Shown here one piece after another: positions 1-9,700 of a DNA stretch of 64,000 nt. Numbering within the stretch: position 1 is the first letter of the stretch; each line of letters begins with the position of its first letter. The notes beneath the pieces are model-generated. The model had not been told where the DNA came from and ran no database searches. It worked only from the letters and a program-made list of their open reading frames with translations. The stretch lies in NCBI RefSeq assembly GCF_014696825.1, contig NZ_JACJQU010000007.1, positions 62,001 through 126,000 on the forward strand, read 5' to 3'. This DNA comes from Anabaena sphaerica FACHB-251. GTDB lineage: Bacteria > Cyanobacteriota > Cyanobacteriia > Cyanobacteriales > Nostocaceae. A program made the position numbers and the translations under genes.

Positions 1-1
1 A

Positions 2-748
2 CAATGTTGGTTACGTGCTATCAATCGAAAAGGACAAGCTATTATATATGGTTCACCAGGAACAGGAAAAACATTTATTGCAAAACAATTAGCACAACAA
101 TTAGTTGGTAATTATGGTTTTTATGAACTTGTCCAATTTCATCCAGCATACACCTATGAAGACTTTATTCAAGGTATCCGCCCTCAAAGTGAAGATGGTA
201 AATTAACATATCCACTTGTTCCCGGTAGATTTTTAGAATTTTGCAAAAAAGCAGAATTTTGTCAAGATACTTGTGTTCTGATAATAGATGAAATAAACCG
301 TGCAAATTTACCACAGGTTTTTGGTGAATTAATGTATTTACTAGAATACCGTGATCAAGAAATTCCTCTTGCTGGTGGTAATAAATTTCGTATTCCTGAA
401 AATGTCCGTATTATCGGCACAATGAACACCGCAGATCGTTCTATTGCACAAATTGATCACGCTTTACGTCGTCGTTTTGCATTTATTGAATTGCGTCCTA
501 ATTATGATTTGATTCTGAAATATCATGATGATTTAAATTTAGCTAATAATTTAATTAAGATTTTAAAAGAATTAAATCACGCAATTGATGACAAAAACTA
601 TGAAATTGGTATTTCTTTCTTTTTAACTCCTAACCTTAGAGAAGATATAGAAGATATTTGGAAGATGGAAATTGAACCTTATTTAGAAGAATACTTTTTT
701 AATAACCCAGAAAAAGTAGATAAGTTTCGCTGGAATAATATCAAGTAA
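2..748 (+). CDS. mcrB: McrB-like AAA+ GTPase, 5' end outside window
   Basis: The frame is open from the first bases of the window, so this is the C-terminal part of a longer protein. It shows a Walker A loop (GSPGTGKT, about bases 50-73), a Walker B segment (VLIIDEINRAN, about bases 274-306), the McrB-family stretch GTMNTADRS (from about base 417) and an arginine-rich RRRF element just after it. In known McrBC systems this subunit forms GTP-hydrolysing rings that drive DNA translocation and cleavage by McrC at modified sites. The stop codon overlaps the ATG of the next ORF by one base (taATG), so the two were translationally coupled. An ATG at 332 exists but starts inside the ATPase domain and is not the true start. 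The N-terminal specificity domain is not visible. The partner mcrC is truncated, so the system is probably inactive. Confidence 0.85.
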   Translation, partial: QCWLRAINRKGQAIIYGSPGTGKTFIAKQLAQQLVGNYGFYELVQFHPAYTYEDFIQGIRPQSEDGKLTYPLVPGRFLEFCKKAEFCQDTCVLIIDEINRANLPQVFGELMYLLEYRDQEIPLAGGNKFRIPENVRIIGTMNTADRSIAQIDHALRRRFAFIELRPNYDLILKYHDDLNLANNLIKILKELNHAIDDKNYEIGISFFLTPNLREDIEDIWKMEIEPYLEEYFFNNPEKVDKFRWNNIK

Positions 749-948
749 TGACTAACTATATGAACTCAACAAATTTACAAATTATTGAAATCACAGAATA
801 TCAAAATAAATATTTTTCTCATGATGAAATTTCCGAAGAATACGGAATTACATTATATGAAAAATATCAAAACCAAGTAGATGTAGAATTTCCTAGTTAC
901 AAAACTCGCTATCAATGGAAATTAACCGCTAAAGGTTGGCATTTTTAA
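748..948 (+). pseudogene. Truncated mcrC (N-terminal fragment only)
   Basis: This 66-residue ORF begins on the last base of the mcrB-like stop codon. It resembles the N-terminus of McrC proteins: IEITEY near the start and the terminal WKLTAKGW, which in McrC normally continues as a VGYIPL-like segment. Here the frame ends at TAA directly after WHF. I read the downstream bases in all three forward frames up to about 1230 and see no McrC continuation and no PD-(D/E)XK nuclease. McrC proteins are usually several hundred residues long. The simplest reading is a deletion that removed the nuclease domain, leaving an orphan ATPase. A short independent protein is less likely. Confidence 0.7.
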
Positions 949-1045
949 AACAACTCTTTTCTGAAATTATCTAGCCATATCTGGGACGATGTTCCGCTTA
1001 CTCATTTCTGATATTGAGTAGAGATAGATATCAGTGGTGAACATA

Positions 1046-1053
1046 GCGATCGC
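1046..1053. repeat. HIP1 palindrome (example site)
   Basis: GCGATCGC is the highly iterated palindrome of many cyanobacterial genomes. Further copies or near copies lie in genes and spacers throughout the window, for example at 1668-1675 and 49579-49586. The 285-bp spacer between the mcrC remnant and the protease gene (949-1233) holds this site and nothing else I recognise. Confidence 0.9.
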
Positions 1054-1233
1054 TATTTGAAGAATGTAACCTCAATTTTGAGAAGTCAGGATCTGGGTAT
1101 TAGAAACTCCTTAATAACTTGATTATTTTTTGAATTTCAGGAAATATAAGAGTTTTTGCTGTAGGTATAATCAATATTTTCGATTATCCTAGCTTTAGAG
1201 GGTTTTCGAGCAATTTCAGGGGAAATACCAAAA

Positions 1234-1770
1234 ATGAACGCTATTAAGAAGATAGGAATTACTGCTATATCTGGAATGATGCTTTTAACACTACCATCCG
1301 TAGCCACAGCTAATGATCCGGGTGGTTGTTTTATGGTGACATCATCAGGTAAAACAGTCAGTTTGGGACAACTCTGCGGAATGACACCACCACCATCAAC
1401 TCCCAAGGTTTTTAGAATACCTATTAAGCGTCGTATTGGTAAGACTCCGATTATAGATGTTACATTTAATGGTAATCAGGTTTTTGAGATGGTTGTTGAT
1501 ACTGGTGCTACTGGGATTTTGATTACCCAAGAAGTAGCCACAGCCCTGAAACTCCAACCTTCGGGAACGATGAAAGCCAGTATTGCCGATGGTAGCATAG
1601 TAGAATTTAAAACTAGCAATGTCTTGACAGTTTCTGTGGGTGGTGCTGTGCTGAATAATGCTAAAGTTGCGATCGCTCCCAAAGCTAGGATCGGGTTGCT
1701 AGGCCACGATTTTTTTGAGAAATATGATCTTAAAATCCTAGAAAAGCAAGTTGAATTTTATCCGCGTTAA
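1234..1770 (+). CDS. Secreted retropepsin-like aspartic protease
   Basis: The 178-residue product opens with a signal-peptide-like stretch (lysines, then a hydrophobic core ISGMMLLTLPSVATA) and so is probably exported. After a proline-rich linker comes one retropepsin fold: the catalytic motif VVDTGATG with Asp at about residue 89, and a C-terminal GLLGHDFF that matches the conserved Leu-Gly element of clan AA proteases. With only one DTG motif it should act as a homodimer, as in retropepsins and the bacterial family often called TIGR02281-type. The substrate is unknown. It is flanked by a decayed restriction module and the oppositely oriented PHP gene, with no operon partner. Family assignment is good; the biological role cannot be read from the sequence. 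Confidence 0.8.
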   Translation: MNAIKKIGITAISGMMLLTLPSVATANDPGGCFMVTSSGKTVSLGQLCGMTPPPSTPKVFRIPIKRRIGKTPIIDVTFNGNQVFEMVVDTGATGILITQEVATALKLQPSGTMKASIADGSIVEFKTSNVLTVSVGGAVLNNAKVAIAPKARIGLLGHDFFEKYDLKILEKQVEFYPR

Positions 1771-1843
1771 CACAGTTGATATCTGTATAAAATATTTACA
1801 CCCTGGCTATTTAAACCAGGAGTATAAAAATTTAAATACAGAA

Positions 1844-2530
1844 TTACAAACGTTGCAGTAAATTTAAACCGTGGGTATCAGTACCGCAGGTGTTAAATAG
1901 ACCGTATTCTTCCGCTAACAGTTGCACTTCTTCCGATTCCACTACACATGGTTTCCAAGGACTGGGGTTTTTATAAGCGTAGAAAGCCTCAACGCCATCA
2001 ATTCCGTATTCCGCAGCTTTGGGAATCAAATCAAAGTGCGATCGCCTGTAACGTGCTGGATGAGCAAGTACAGCTAGTCCTCCAGCGTCATGAATAGCTG
2101 CAATGACGTTAGCTGCTTGATAATCTCTGCCTATAGTCGCTTTTCTTTGCAGATAAGCTTTGATGCTGGAGTTTTCTATTTCAAACCCATAAGCCAAAAT
2201 ATGAACTTCTACATCCAACAAATTGGCATTAATTTCTACACCACTCCATAGGTGAGGAATACTGGTATCAGGATTACTCCATCTCCAGTCTTCTAACCAA
2301 GCGTGTGCTGCTTGATAACCACCAATACTATGATGGTCAGTAATTGCCAGCCCTTTTAAACCAATAGCGATCGCCTGTTCCATGAGTATATTCGGCTGCA
2401 ATTTTCCATCCGAGTATACAGTGTGCATATGAAAGTTGAAGAACCTGGGACAGCTTTGAGCATCAATGCTTTGGAATACTTGTTTTAAAAGTTCTGTGGA
2501 AGCAGTAGTCCGGGCAAAATTTACAACCAT
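1844..2530 (-). CDS. PHP-domain phosphoesterase
   Basis: This is a PHP (polymerase and histidinol phosphatase) family metal-dependent phosphoesterase. The four metal-binding motifs are visible in order: NFHMHTVYSDGK, ITDHHS, LAHPARYR and GTDTHG near the C-terminus, with EINA between the second and third. Such proteins hydrolyse phosphoesters such as nucleoside 3',5'-bisphosphates or short oligonucleotides, but the substrate cannot be chosen here. A longer frame reaches 2581, but I prefer the ATG at 2530 (MVVNFART) because a purine-rich AGAGGGGG lies immediately upstream and the extra 17 residues do not look like PHP sequence. It is a single gene, separated from purM by about 350 bp. Confidence 0.85.
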   Translation of the reverse strand: MVVNFARTTASTELLKQVFQSIDAQSCPRFFNFHMHTVYSDGKLQPNILMEQAIAIGLKGLAITDHHSIGGYQAAHAWLEDWRWSNPDTSIPHLWSGVEINANLLDVEVHILAYGFEIENSSIKAYLQRKATIGRDYQAANVIAAIHDAGGLAVLAHPARYRRSHFDLIPKAAEYGIDGVEAFYAYKNPSPWKPCVVESEEVQLLAEEYGLFNTCGTDTHGLNLLQRL

Positions 2531-2877
2531 AACCCCCTCTGAACAACAATATGCGATTTTGAATAAACCAACAAGCCACACTTACACAAGAGAAATTACT
2601 AGCACCGCAAACTAGTATTGGCCGCTACGCTTTCGGCTACAGTAATAATTTTTTTAGATTTGTTAAGACTACGTTAGCAAATCTCAATGCTCATGGTCAT
2701 GAGTATTTTTGATTACTTCTATAAATAAATTCTAAAATTTTACCTAAATTTCTCTAAATACTGATAATATTTTAGCGCGAAGCCTTAAAAAAAGTTTGGC
2801 TTGATCAGAATTATTCTTTCTACCAAGCCGAAAACCCTACTCAACATTGGCTAGAATGTTTACTTTTGACTAAAGTT
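2531..2877. other. Intergenic spacer, no gene seen
   Basis: About 350 bp between the PHP gene and purM. It contains a G+C-rich patch around 2621-2640 (ggccgctacgctttcggct) of the kind scattered through Nostocales genomes, and a weak inverted pair aagcctt/aagtttggctt around 2779-2802 that could be a terminator remnant. The promoter of the PHP gene (minus strand) should lie in the right part. No open frame of note. Confidence 0.5.
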
Positions 2878-3906
2878 CTAAGTAATAAGACCTAATAATT
2901 CACCAGTTCCGGTCACAACTTCACCAATGGTATAAGCGGGAATATCCTGTGATTGAAAATGGGAAATGGCTTCTTCTGCTTGATGGGGTGGCAATAATAG
3001 CACAAATCCAACTCCCATATTGAAAGTATTATACATAGCTTCAGCACCAACAGAGCCAGCTTCAGCTAACCACTGAAACACAGGAGGAATAGTCCAACTA
3101 CCAGGATTAATTTTAATAGCTTGACCTGTTCCCAGACATCGGGGTAAATTTTCTGGTAAACCCCCACCGGTAATATGAGCCATACCGTGAATTTCTAAGC
3201 CAGTTTTTAGGGCAGCTAAAACAGATTTAACGTAAATGCGGGTAGGTGTGAGGAAAGCTGCACCGATAGTTTCCCCATTTAATAAATCTGGGGTATCATC
3301 CCAAGAAAAACCGCCATCACTAACAATCTTTCTTACCAAACTCAAACCATTGCTATGAACACCAGCACTAGCTAAACCGATGGCCACATCCCCGACTTGT
3401 ACCTGGGAACCATCCAACATTCGGCTTTTTTCTGCTATTCCTACACAAAAACCAGCCAAGTCATATTCACCCACTTGGTAAAAACCTGGCATTTCTGCGG
3501 TTTCTCCTCCCAATAAAGCCGCACCAGATAGTTTGCAACCAGCAGCTATTCCTGCCACTACTTGAGTTAACTGCTCTTTATCTAGCTTACCTGTAGCTAC
3601 ATAATCTAGAAAAAATAGCGGTTCTGCTCCCGATGTTAGCACATCATTAACACACATCCCCACTAAATCAATGCCAACGGTATCATGGCGGTTGAGAATT
3701 TGAGCAATTTTTAGCTTTGTACCGACACCATCAGTTCCAGATACCAAAACCGGTTCTTTATAACCTGTAGGCAGTTGAAAACAGCCCCCAAAACCCCCCA
3801 AACCTCCAATTACTTCCGGTCTAAAGGTACTATGAACCAAATTGCGAATTTGGTCTACAAAAGCTCTACCTGCTTCAACGTCAACACCTGCATCCCGATA
3901 ATCCAT
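2878..3906 (-). CDS. purM: Phosphoribosylformylglycinamidine cyclo-ligase (AIR synthetase)
   Basis: PurM catalyses ATP-dependent closure of FGAM to 5-aminoimidazole ribonucleotide, the fifth step of de novo purine synthesis, in the cytosol. The 342-residue length is normal. Characteristic stretches are [13 protein letters not shown] at the N-terminus, the glycine-rich [36 protein letters not shown] and the C-terminal [12 protein letters not shown]. The start MDYRDAG matches the family. It is not in an operon with other pur genes; its neighbours are a PHP gene and a cyclase gene. Nothing unusual. Confidence 0.97.
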   Translation of the reverse strand: MDYRDAGVDVEAGRAFVDQIRNLVHSTFRPEVIGGLGGFGGCFQLPTGYKEPVLVSGTDGVGTKLKIAQILNRHDTVGIDLVGMCVNDVLTSGAEPLFFLDYVATGKLDKEQLTQVVAGIAAGCKLSGAALLGGETAEMPGFYQVGEYDLAGFCVGIAEKSRMLDGSQVQVGDVAIGLASAGVHSNGLSLVRKIVSDGGFSWDDTPDLLNGETIGAAFLTPTRIYVKSVLAALKTGLEIHGMAHITGGGLPENLPRCLGTGQAIKINPGSWTIPPVFQWLAEAGSVGAEAMYNTFNMGVGFVLLLPPHQAEEAISHFQSQDIPAYTIGEVVTGTGELLGLIT

Positions 3907-3963
3907 GCCTAGTTACACCGTTATCATTCTGATTTTAACCCAGTCTTCTATGATTACATAAAA

Positions 3964-3991
3964 CAGGGAATAGGGAACAGGGAACAGGGAA
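3964..3991. repeat. Heptameric short tandem repeat (CAGGGAA)x4
   Basis: Four 7-bp units (CAGGGAA, one with T in the first position) sit between purM and the cyclase gene. This is one of several short tandemly repeated heptamer families in the window, a type known from heterocystous cyanobacteria. Confidence 0.9.
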
Positions 3992-4044
3992 TAAATTGGT
4001 GTGTACTTCATTAGACTGGGAAACGCTATATTTTTAATTATAAA

Positions 4045-5508
4045 TTACGAATTAAATTGTAATTCATAAATAGCTATTGGTGCATCTTTGCCTTTAACTT
4101 TAACAGATTTATCTATAAGTTTCAAAGCAAATGATTCAGGATGGCATAAGCTTTTAACTACAGATTCTGTTAATAAAATACCACACTCATATTGCTTTGT
4201 TAGTCCTTCAATACGGGAAGCAACATTGACTGCATCACCAATAACTGTAGAATCCATGCGGGAGTTAAAACCCACTGTACCCATAACTACTGTACCACGA
4301 TGGATGCCGATACCAACTGCAATAATTGGTAATCCTTTTTTGGCTCGCTCATAATTAAACAGTTCTAAAACCTGTTGCATCAAAATTGCTGCTTTTAGGG
4401 CTGAGTCTGTAGCTTCATCGTCAAACAATGCCATAATAGCATCACCTATATATTTATCAATAAAACCACCATATTCATCTATGGCTTTTCCCATACAAGC
4501 TAAATAGTCATTTAAAAATAAAAAAATTTCCATCGGTGTCATCGCTTCAGACATGGAAGTATAACCACGAATATCGCAGAATAAAATGGTCATTTTCCGC
4601 GTGGAAGCTATACCCACATCAATATTTTCTATTCCTTCGGGAGCGATAACGGAAACAAATTTATCTGGTACAAATTTCTCAAATGATTCTAATGTCTTTT
4701 GCAATTTACTAAACGATATCTGCAATGCGGATGACATTTCATTTACTGAAGTTGCTAATGCACCAATTTCATCTTCACGATTATAAATATCTGCTCGATG
4801 CTGCAAATCTCCATTGGCAATTTTAGCAACACTCATCTGTAACCGCTGTACGGGAACACTTAACTGGCGTGCTAAAATGTAGGCACACACCCAACCAACA
4901 GCCAATCCTACAGAACCCACTATCAAAGCTTGATTAACTGCATTGGTAACGGCACGGTTTACTCTTTTCAAGGATATACCTATTCTTAGTTTACCAAGTT
5001 TTCTACCCGATAGTGTGCGAATATCTGAAGCTACTTCCATTACCTGTTCACCCTTTTTCCCCCGCAACTTGTTAGCAAAATAAATATCGCGGAGGATAAA
5101 TGTCTCGATGATGTGAGTAGATTTACTGGATTTTAGGGCATTGTTAGTGACATCTAAACTGACAACATCAGGAACATAATTGTTTTGAAATTCACTGGGG
5201 GAAGCAGCAACGATTTGATTGTCTTGAGATGAATCGGATACAAAAACATATACAATTTCTTCGTTTTCTCGTATTAGCAAATCTAGATTTAAGCGGATTT
5301 GACTCCAATTCTCCTCAGAAAATTCGTTGGAATATGTATAACTTAAGATATTGGATATAATTTTAGCATCATTCACTTTTTCTTGACGGTAGAGATTGCT
5401 TTCACTTTTTGCCCAGACTGTAACTATAGCAGTAACCAAACCAAGAATCAGCAAAGTGGTTGAAGTCATGATCTGGGTGCGAATAGAACGAAAAGTTAAT
5501 ATCTTCAT
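4045..5508 (-). CDS. Membrane adenylate/guanylate cyclase with periplasmic sensor and HAMP
   Basis: A class III nucleotide cyclase of about 487 residues. In order: an N-terminal membrane segment (TTLLILGLVTAIVTVWA), a periplasmic sensor region of about 150 residues, a second membrane segment (VGSVGLAVGWVCAYILA), a HAMP linker (LSVPVQRLQMSVAKIANG) and a C-terminal catalytic domain with FCDIRGYTSM and YIGDAIMALF, which carry the two metal-binding aspartates, then TVIGDAVNVASRIEG. It should make cAMP (less likely cGMP) in response to a periplasmic signal. A longer frame to 5544 exists, but the ATG at 5508 forms a four-base ATGA overlap with the stop of the upstream lipoprotein gene, so translation is probably coupled. 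The pairing with that lipoprotein suggests a ligand-sensing partner. Confidence 0.88.
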   Translation of the reverse strand: MKILTFRSIRTQIMTSTTLLILGLVTAIVTVWAKSESNLYRQEKVNDAKIISNILSYTYSNEFSEENWSQIRLNLDLLIRENEEIVYVFVSDSSQDNQIVAASPSEFQNNYVPDVVSLDVTNNALKSSKSTHIIETFILRDIYFANKLRGKKGEQVMEVASDIRTLSGRKLGKLRIGISLKRVNRAVTNAVNQALIVGSVGLAVGWVCAYILARQLSVPVQRLQMSVAKIANGDLQHRADIYNREDEIGALATSVNEMSSALQISFSKLQKTLESFEKFVPDKFVSVIAPEGIENIDVGIASTRKMTILFCDIRGYTSMSEAMTPMEIFLFLNDYLACMGKAIDEYGGFIDKYIGDAIMALFDDEATDSALKAAILMQQVLELFNYERAKKGLPIIAVGIGIHRGTVVMGTVGFNSRMDSTVIGDAVNVASRIEGLTKQYECGILLTESVVKSLCHPESFALKLIDKSVKVKGKDAPIAIYELQFNS

Positions 5509-6539
5509 AGTTGTGGAGTTAACTCTTCTACAAAAGTTACCCATCGCTGATTCTTGATTTTGCTAGAACAATCATCACCAAAGGCCAAAGTGACTGGACC
5601 CCCCATTTTTGCAGGAATTCGTTGTTTTTCCTCACCCCATCTAGTAGCTAAAATAATACTACATTCCAGTATATCCTCTGTTGCTAATTCTATTGGTTCC
5701 GAATTTTTACGATAAACAGGTGGTTTACCACGTACTACAACAGAAGTAGTAGAGTTTAAATTGACACCAGCTAAAGAGAGAACATCTCGCAGTCTAACAC
5801 CATGTAAGTTAACTTTACCACTAGGCCACCACACCCGATAACCAACATTTTGCGTCAGGGTAACTTGGGGTAATTTGTCTAAATCCACTAAATTGAGTTC
5901 ACGGTTGCCTATACGCACTTGGGCTTTTTCTGTACCAAATATGACGTGAGTCACATAAAATGCCCACATCCCCTCATCATACTTGTTTCTAATTTCTGGA
6001 TACTGGCTATAGGGGAAGACTAAATATAGCAGTCCACCTTGCTCACGCGGAATTGGTTGACCATCCTTGGCAACTGCTAAGATAATTGGGTACTTGAGTA
6101 AGTCTTCTATTTTGATAGTCACCTGATAAGCGTCATAACAGACGAAAGTTATTTCCTTTATTTCTGTTTGATTACCTAACTTTTGCCATAGTGAATTTAC
6201 AGACACTCCAGTAAATTTAAATACTTGTTTGGGATGAACAATGTTATTAGCATCAACAGTATTTATACTGGCTGTAGCTAAATCCTGCAACTGCGGCCAA
6301 GTTAATGTTTCCGTTTTTCCTGTTGCTGTCTGACCTTGTATAACTAAATTCCATTCACGCCGCTGGTTATTTTTGGCTTTTTCTGCCACAATTTCAGCAT
6401 TGCGATCGCTCGCTTCTTTACGCCATACTGCCAATTGTTCATCTGTCGGACTTTCTGTACAACCTCCCAAGCAGACCATAGCTATCCCCAAGGATAACAA
6501 AGCCAAGTTTTTCCAGACATTCAATACAACCACATTCAA
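5505..6539 (-). CDS. Molybdopterin-oxidoreductase-fold (sulfite oxidase-like) lipoprotein
   Basis: A 344-residue exported lipoprotein. The N-terminus has a hydrophobic core followed by a lipobox (CLGGC, Cys at about residue 27), so it should be anchored in a membrane facing the periplasm. The body resembles the oxidoreductase molybdopterin-binding domain of the sulfite oxidase/YedY family, seen in WPQLQDLA, FKFTGVSVNSLW and the YPEIRNKYDEGMW region, and a second similar segment follows (VRLRDVLSLAGV). I do not see the SUOX cofactor cysteine in its usual context, so it may bind a ligand rather than act as an enzyme. The stop overlaps the start of the cyclase gene by four bases, which argues for a common function, probably as the cyclase's periplasmic partner. 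The fold call is moderately sure; the function is inference. Confidence 0.72.
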   Translation of the reverse strand: MNVVVLNVWKNLALLSLGIAMVCLGGCTESPTDEQLAVWRKEASDRNAEIVAEKAKNNQRREWNLVIQGQTATGKTETLTWPQLQDLATASINTVDANNIVHPKQVFKFTGVSVNSLWQKLGNQTEIKEITFVCYDAYQVTIKIEDLLKYPIILAVAKDGQPIPREQGGLLYLVFPYSQYPEIRNKYDEGMWAFYVTHVIFGTEKAQVRIGNRELNLVDLDKLPQVTLTQNVGYRVWWPSGKVNLHGVRLRDVLSLAGVNLNSTTSVVVRGKPPVYRKNSEPIELATEDILECSIILATRWGEEKQRIPAKMGGPVTLAFGDDCSSKIKNQRWVTFVEELTPQL

Positions 6540-6616
6540 AACTATTACTTGAGACAGTTTACAAATGGCGCTAACTAAGTTAAAAACAGCACCATATTAC
6601 AGTTTTACACCATATA

Positions 6617-6704
6617 GGTGACAGGTGACTGGGGAAGTGGGGAGATGGGAGATGGGAGATGGGAGATGGGGAAGTTAATAACCCAATGACTAATGACTAA
6701 TGAC
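6617..6704. repeat. Three adjacent heptameric repeat families
   Basis: Upstream of putA there are two GGTGACA-type units (6617-6629), four GGGAGAT units (6640-6667) and three AATGACT-type units (6685-6704). Several heptamer families side by side are typical of Nostocales spacers. They occupy most of the upstream region, so the putA promoter must lie further upstream or within them. Confidence 0.9.
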
Positions 6705-6725
6705 AACTAACTACTAACAAACTTT

Positions 6726-9700
6726 ATGGTATTACAAGTACAAAACAACACTTACGAAGCGAAAACACAGGAAATTGCTAAACAGGTTCTCGCTGCAACT
6801 GGGGATAATCGTTCATTTTTAGCTTCTTTACGCGACCAGATGCGCTGGGATGAGAAATTACTCGATTGGGCTATGAGTAATCCTGGTTTACGGGTACAAT
6901 TATTTCGTTTTATTGACACTTTACCCGCTTTACACAGTAAAGCAGAAATTGCCTCCCATTTGCAAGAATATTTGGGAGATGAGTCTGTGGAATTACCCGC
7001 AGCTTTAAAAGGAATTTTAAACTTTGCTAACCCTGATTCTATGCCCGCACAGGTGGCAGCAACAACTGTGGGAACTGCTGTAGAAACTTTAGCACATAAG
7101 TATATTTCTGGTGAAAATATTAAGCAAGTCATTAAAACTGTTGAAAAGCTTCGTAAGGAAAAGATGGCTTTCACCATTGACTTACTCGGTGAAGCGGTAA
7201 TTACGGAAACGGAAGCGCAATCTTATTTAGAAAGATACATGGAATTGATGCAGCAATTGGTAGCAGCATCGAAAAATTGGCCGCATATTCCCGCTATTGA
7301 TGAAGCTGATGGGGAAATTATCCCCAAAGTGCAAGTTTCTGTGAAATTAACGGCGTTTTATTCCCAATTTGACCCGTTAGATGCAGATGGTAGTGAACAA
7401 CGAGTCAGCGATCGCATTAAGATTTTACTACGTCGTGCTAAAGAATTGGGTGCAGCAGTCCATTTTGATATGGAACAATACGCCTATAAAGATATCACTT
7501 TAAAGATTCTCAAAAAGCTTTTACTCGAAGAGGAATTCCGTCAACGTACAGATATCGGGATCACCATCCAAGCATATCTGCGTGATAGTGAACAGGATGC
7601 TCAAGATATTATTGCTTGGTTAAAACAACGTGGTTATCCTCTGACTATTCGTTTAGTTAAAGGTGCATATTGGGATCAAGAAACTATCAAAGCTGCCCAA
7701 AAGCATTGGCCACAACCAGTATACAACGATAAAGTCGCCACAGATGCCAATTTTGAAGCTATAACTCAGCTATTGCTGGAAAATCATCAATATGTCTATT
7801 CTGCCATAGGTAGTCATAACGTGCGATCGCAATCTCGCGCCATAGCAATAGCAGAAAGTCTCAAGGTTCCCCGTCGTCGTTTTGAAATGCAAGTCCTTTA
7901 CGGCATGGGTGATAAAATTGCTAAGGCTTTGGTAGATAAGGGTTATCGGGTGCGGGTTTATTGTCCCTATGGTGACTTGTTACCGGGAATGGCTTATTTA
8001 ATTCGCAGATTATTGGAAAATACCGCAAATAGTTCGTTTTTACGCCAAAATCTGGAAAATAAACCTGCTGATGAGTTGTTAGCTCCTCCTATTTTATTAT
8101 CTCACGCAGAGGAGGACACTTGCGTGGGCGGGTCTCCCGACTTGTGCAAAGTGTCCGTCGCGCAGAGGCGCAGAGAGGGAAATGAGGGTTTTGTTGGTGT
8201 TGCGGATACTGATTTTGCGGAGGAGGAGAAAAGAAGGGTTTCTCAAGCTGCTTTCCAAAATGTGCGTCAGCAGTTGGGTAAGACTTATTTACCTTTGATT
8301 AATGGTGAGTTTGTAAATACTACAACTTTTGTTGATTCTCTTAATCCTTCTAATTTTAGTGAGGTGGTTGGGAAAATCGGTCTTATCAGCGTTGAACAAG
8401 CTGAGGAAGCAATGAAGTTTGCTAAAGCTGCTTTTCCTGGTTGGAAGAAGACACCGGTTAAGCAACGTGCTGATATTCTGCGGAAAGCTGCTGAGTTGAT
8501 GGAAGAAAGACGCGCTGAACTTTCGGCTTGGATAGTTTTGGAGGTGGGAAAACCTGTTAAGGAAGCTGACGGGGAGGTTTCGGAAGCTATAGATTTTTGT
8601 CTTTATTACGCTGAGGAGATGGAACGGCTGGAAAAAGGTGTAATTTATGACGTTGTTGGCGAAACTAATCGTTATATTTACCAGCCGAAAGGAATTGCTG
8701 TGGTGATTTCTCCCTGGAATTTTCCTTTAGCTATTGCTTGCGGAATGACTGTTGCTGCTTTGGTTTCTGGAAATTGTACTTTGCTCAAACCTGCGGAAAC
8801 TTCTTCTGTTATTACTGCGAAGTTGACAGAAATCCTTATTGAAGCCGGAATTCCCAAAGGTGTTTTTCAATACGTTCCTGGTAAGGGTTCTCAAGTCGGT
8901 GCTTATTTGGTGAATCATCCTGATACTCATGTCATTGCTTTTACTGGTTCTCAGGAAGTAGGTTGTCGAATTTACGCAGAAGCCGCAGTTTTAAAACCTG
9001 GTCAAAAGCACATGAAAAAGGTAATTGCGGAGATGGGTGGCAAAAACGCGATTATTGTTGATGAAAGTGCTGATTTAGACCAGGCTGTTGTTGGAGTTGT
9101 CCAATCTGCTTTTGGTTATAGTGGTCAAAAGTGTTCTGCTTGTTCACGGGTAATTGTTCTCCAACCAATTTATGATGCTTTTGTCGAAAGGTTGGTAGAA
9201 GCAACTAAATCTTTAAACATCGGTGAAACCGAGTTACCCAGTACCCAAGTTGGCCCTGTTATTGATGCTAATGCACAATCTCGCATTCTTGAGTATATTG
9301 AAATCGGGAAAAAAGAGGCAAAGTTAGCTTTAGAGTTACCCTCACCTACCCAAGGTTATTTTATCGGTCCTGTGATTTTTTCGGAAGTTCCTGCAAATGG
9401 GGTAATAGCACAACAGGAAATATTCGGCCCTGTTTTATCGGTGATTCGCGCAAACGATTTTCAGGAAGCTTTAGAATTTGCTAACTCCACAAATTACGCT
9501 TTAACAGGTGGTCTTTATTCTCGTACACCTTCCCACATTCAACAAGCACAAGCAGAGTTTGAAGTAGGCAATTTATATATTAACCGGAATATTACCGGAG
9601 CAATTGTCGCCCGTCAACCTTTTGGCGGTTTTAAGCTTTCTGGTGTTGGTTCAAAAGCCGGCGGACCAGATTATTTGTTGCAATTCCTAGAACCAAGGAG

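Noticed and set aside
1137-1406. Minus ORF over the aspartic protease start
   Set aside because: Shadow of the protease gene, whose signal peptide and DTG motif are convincing.
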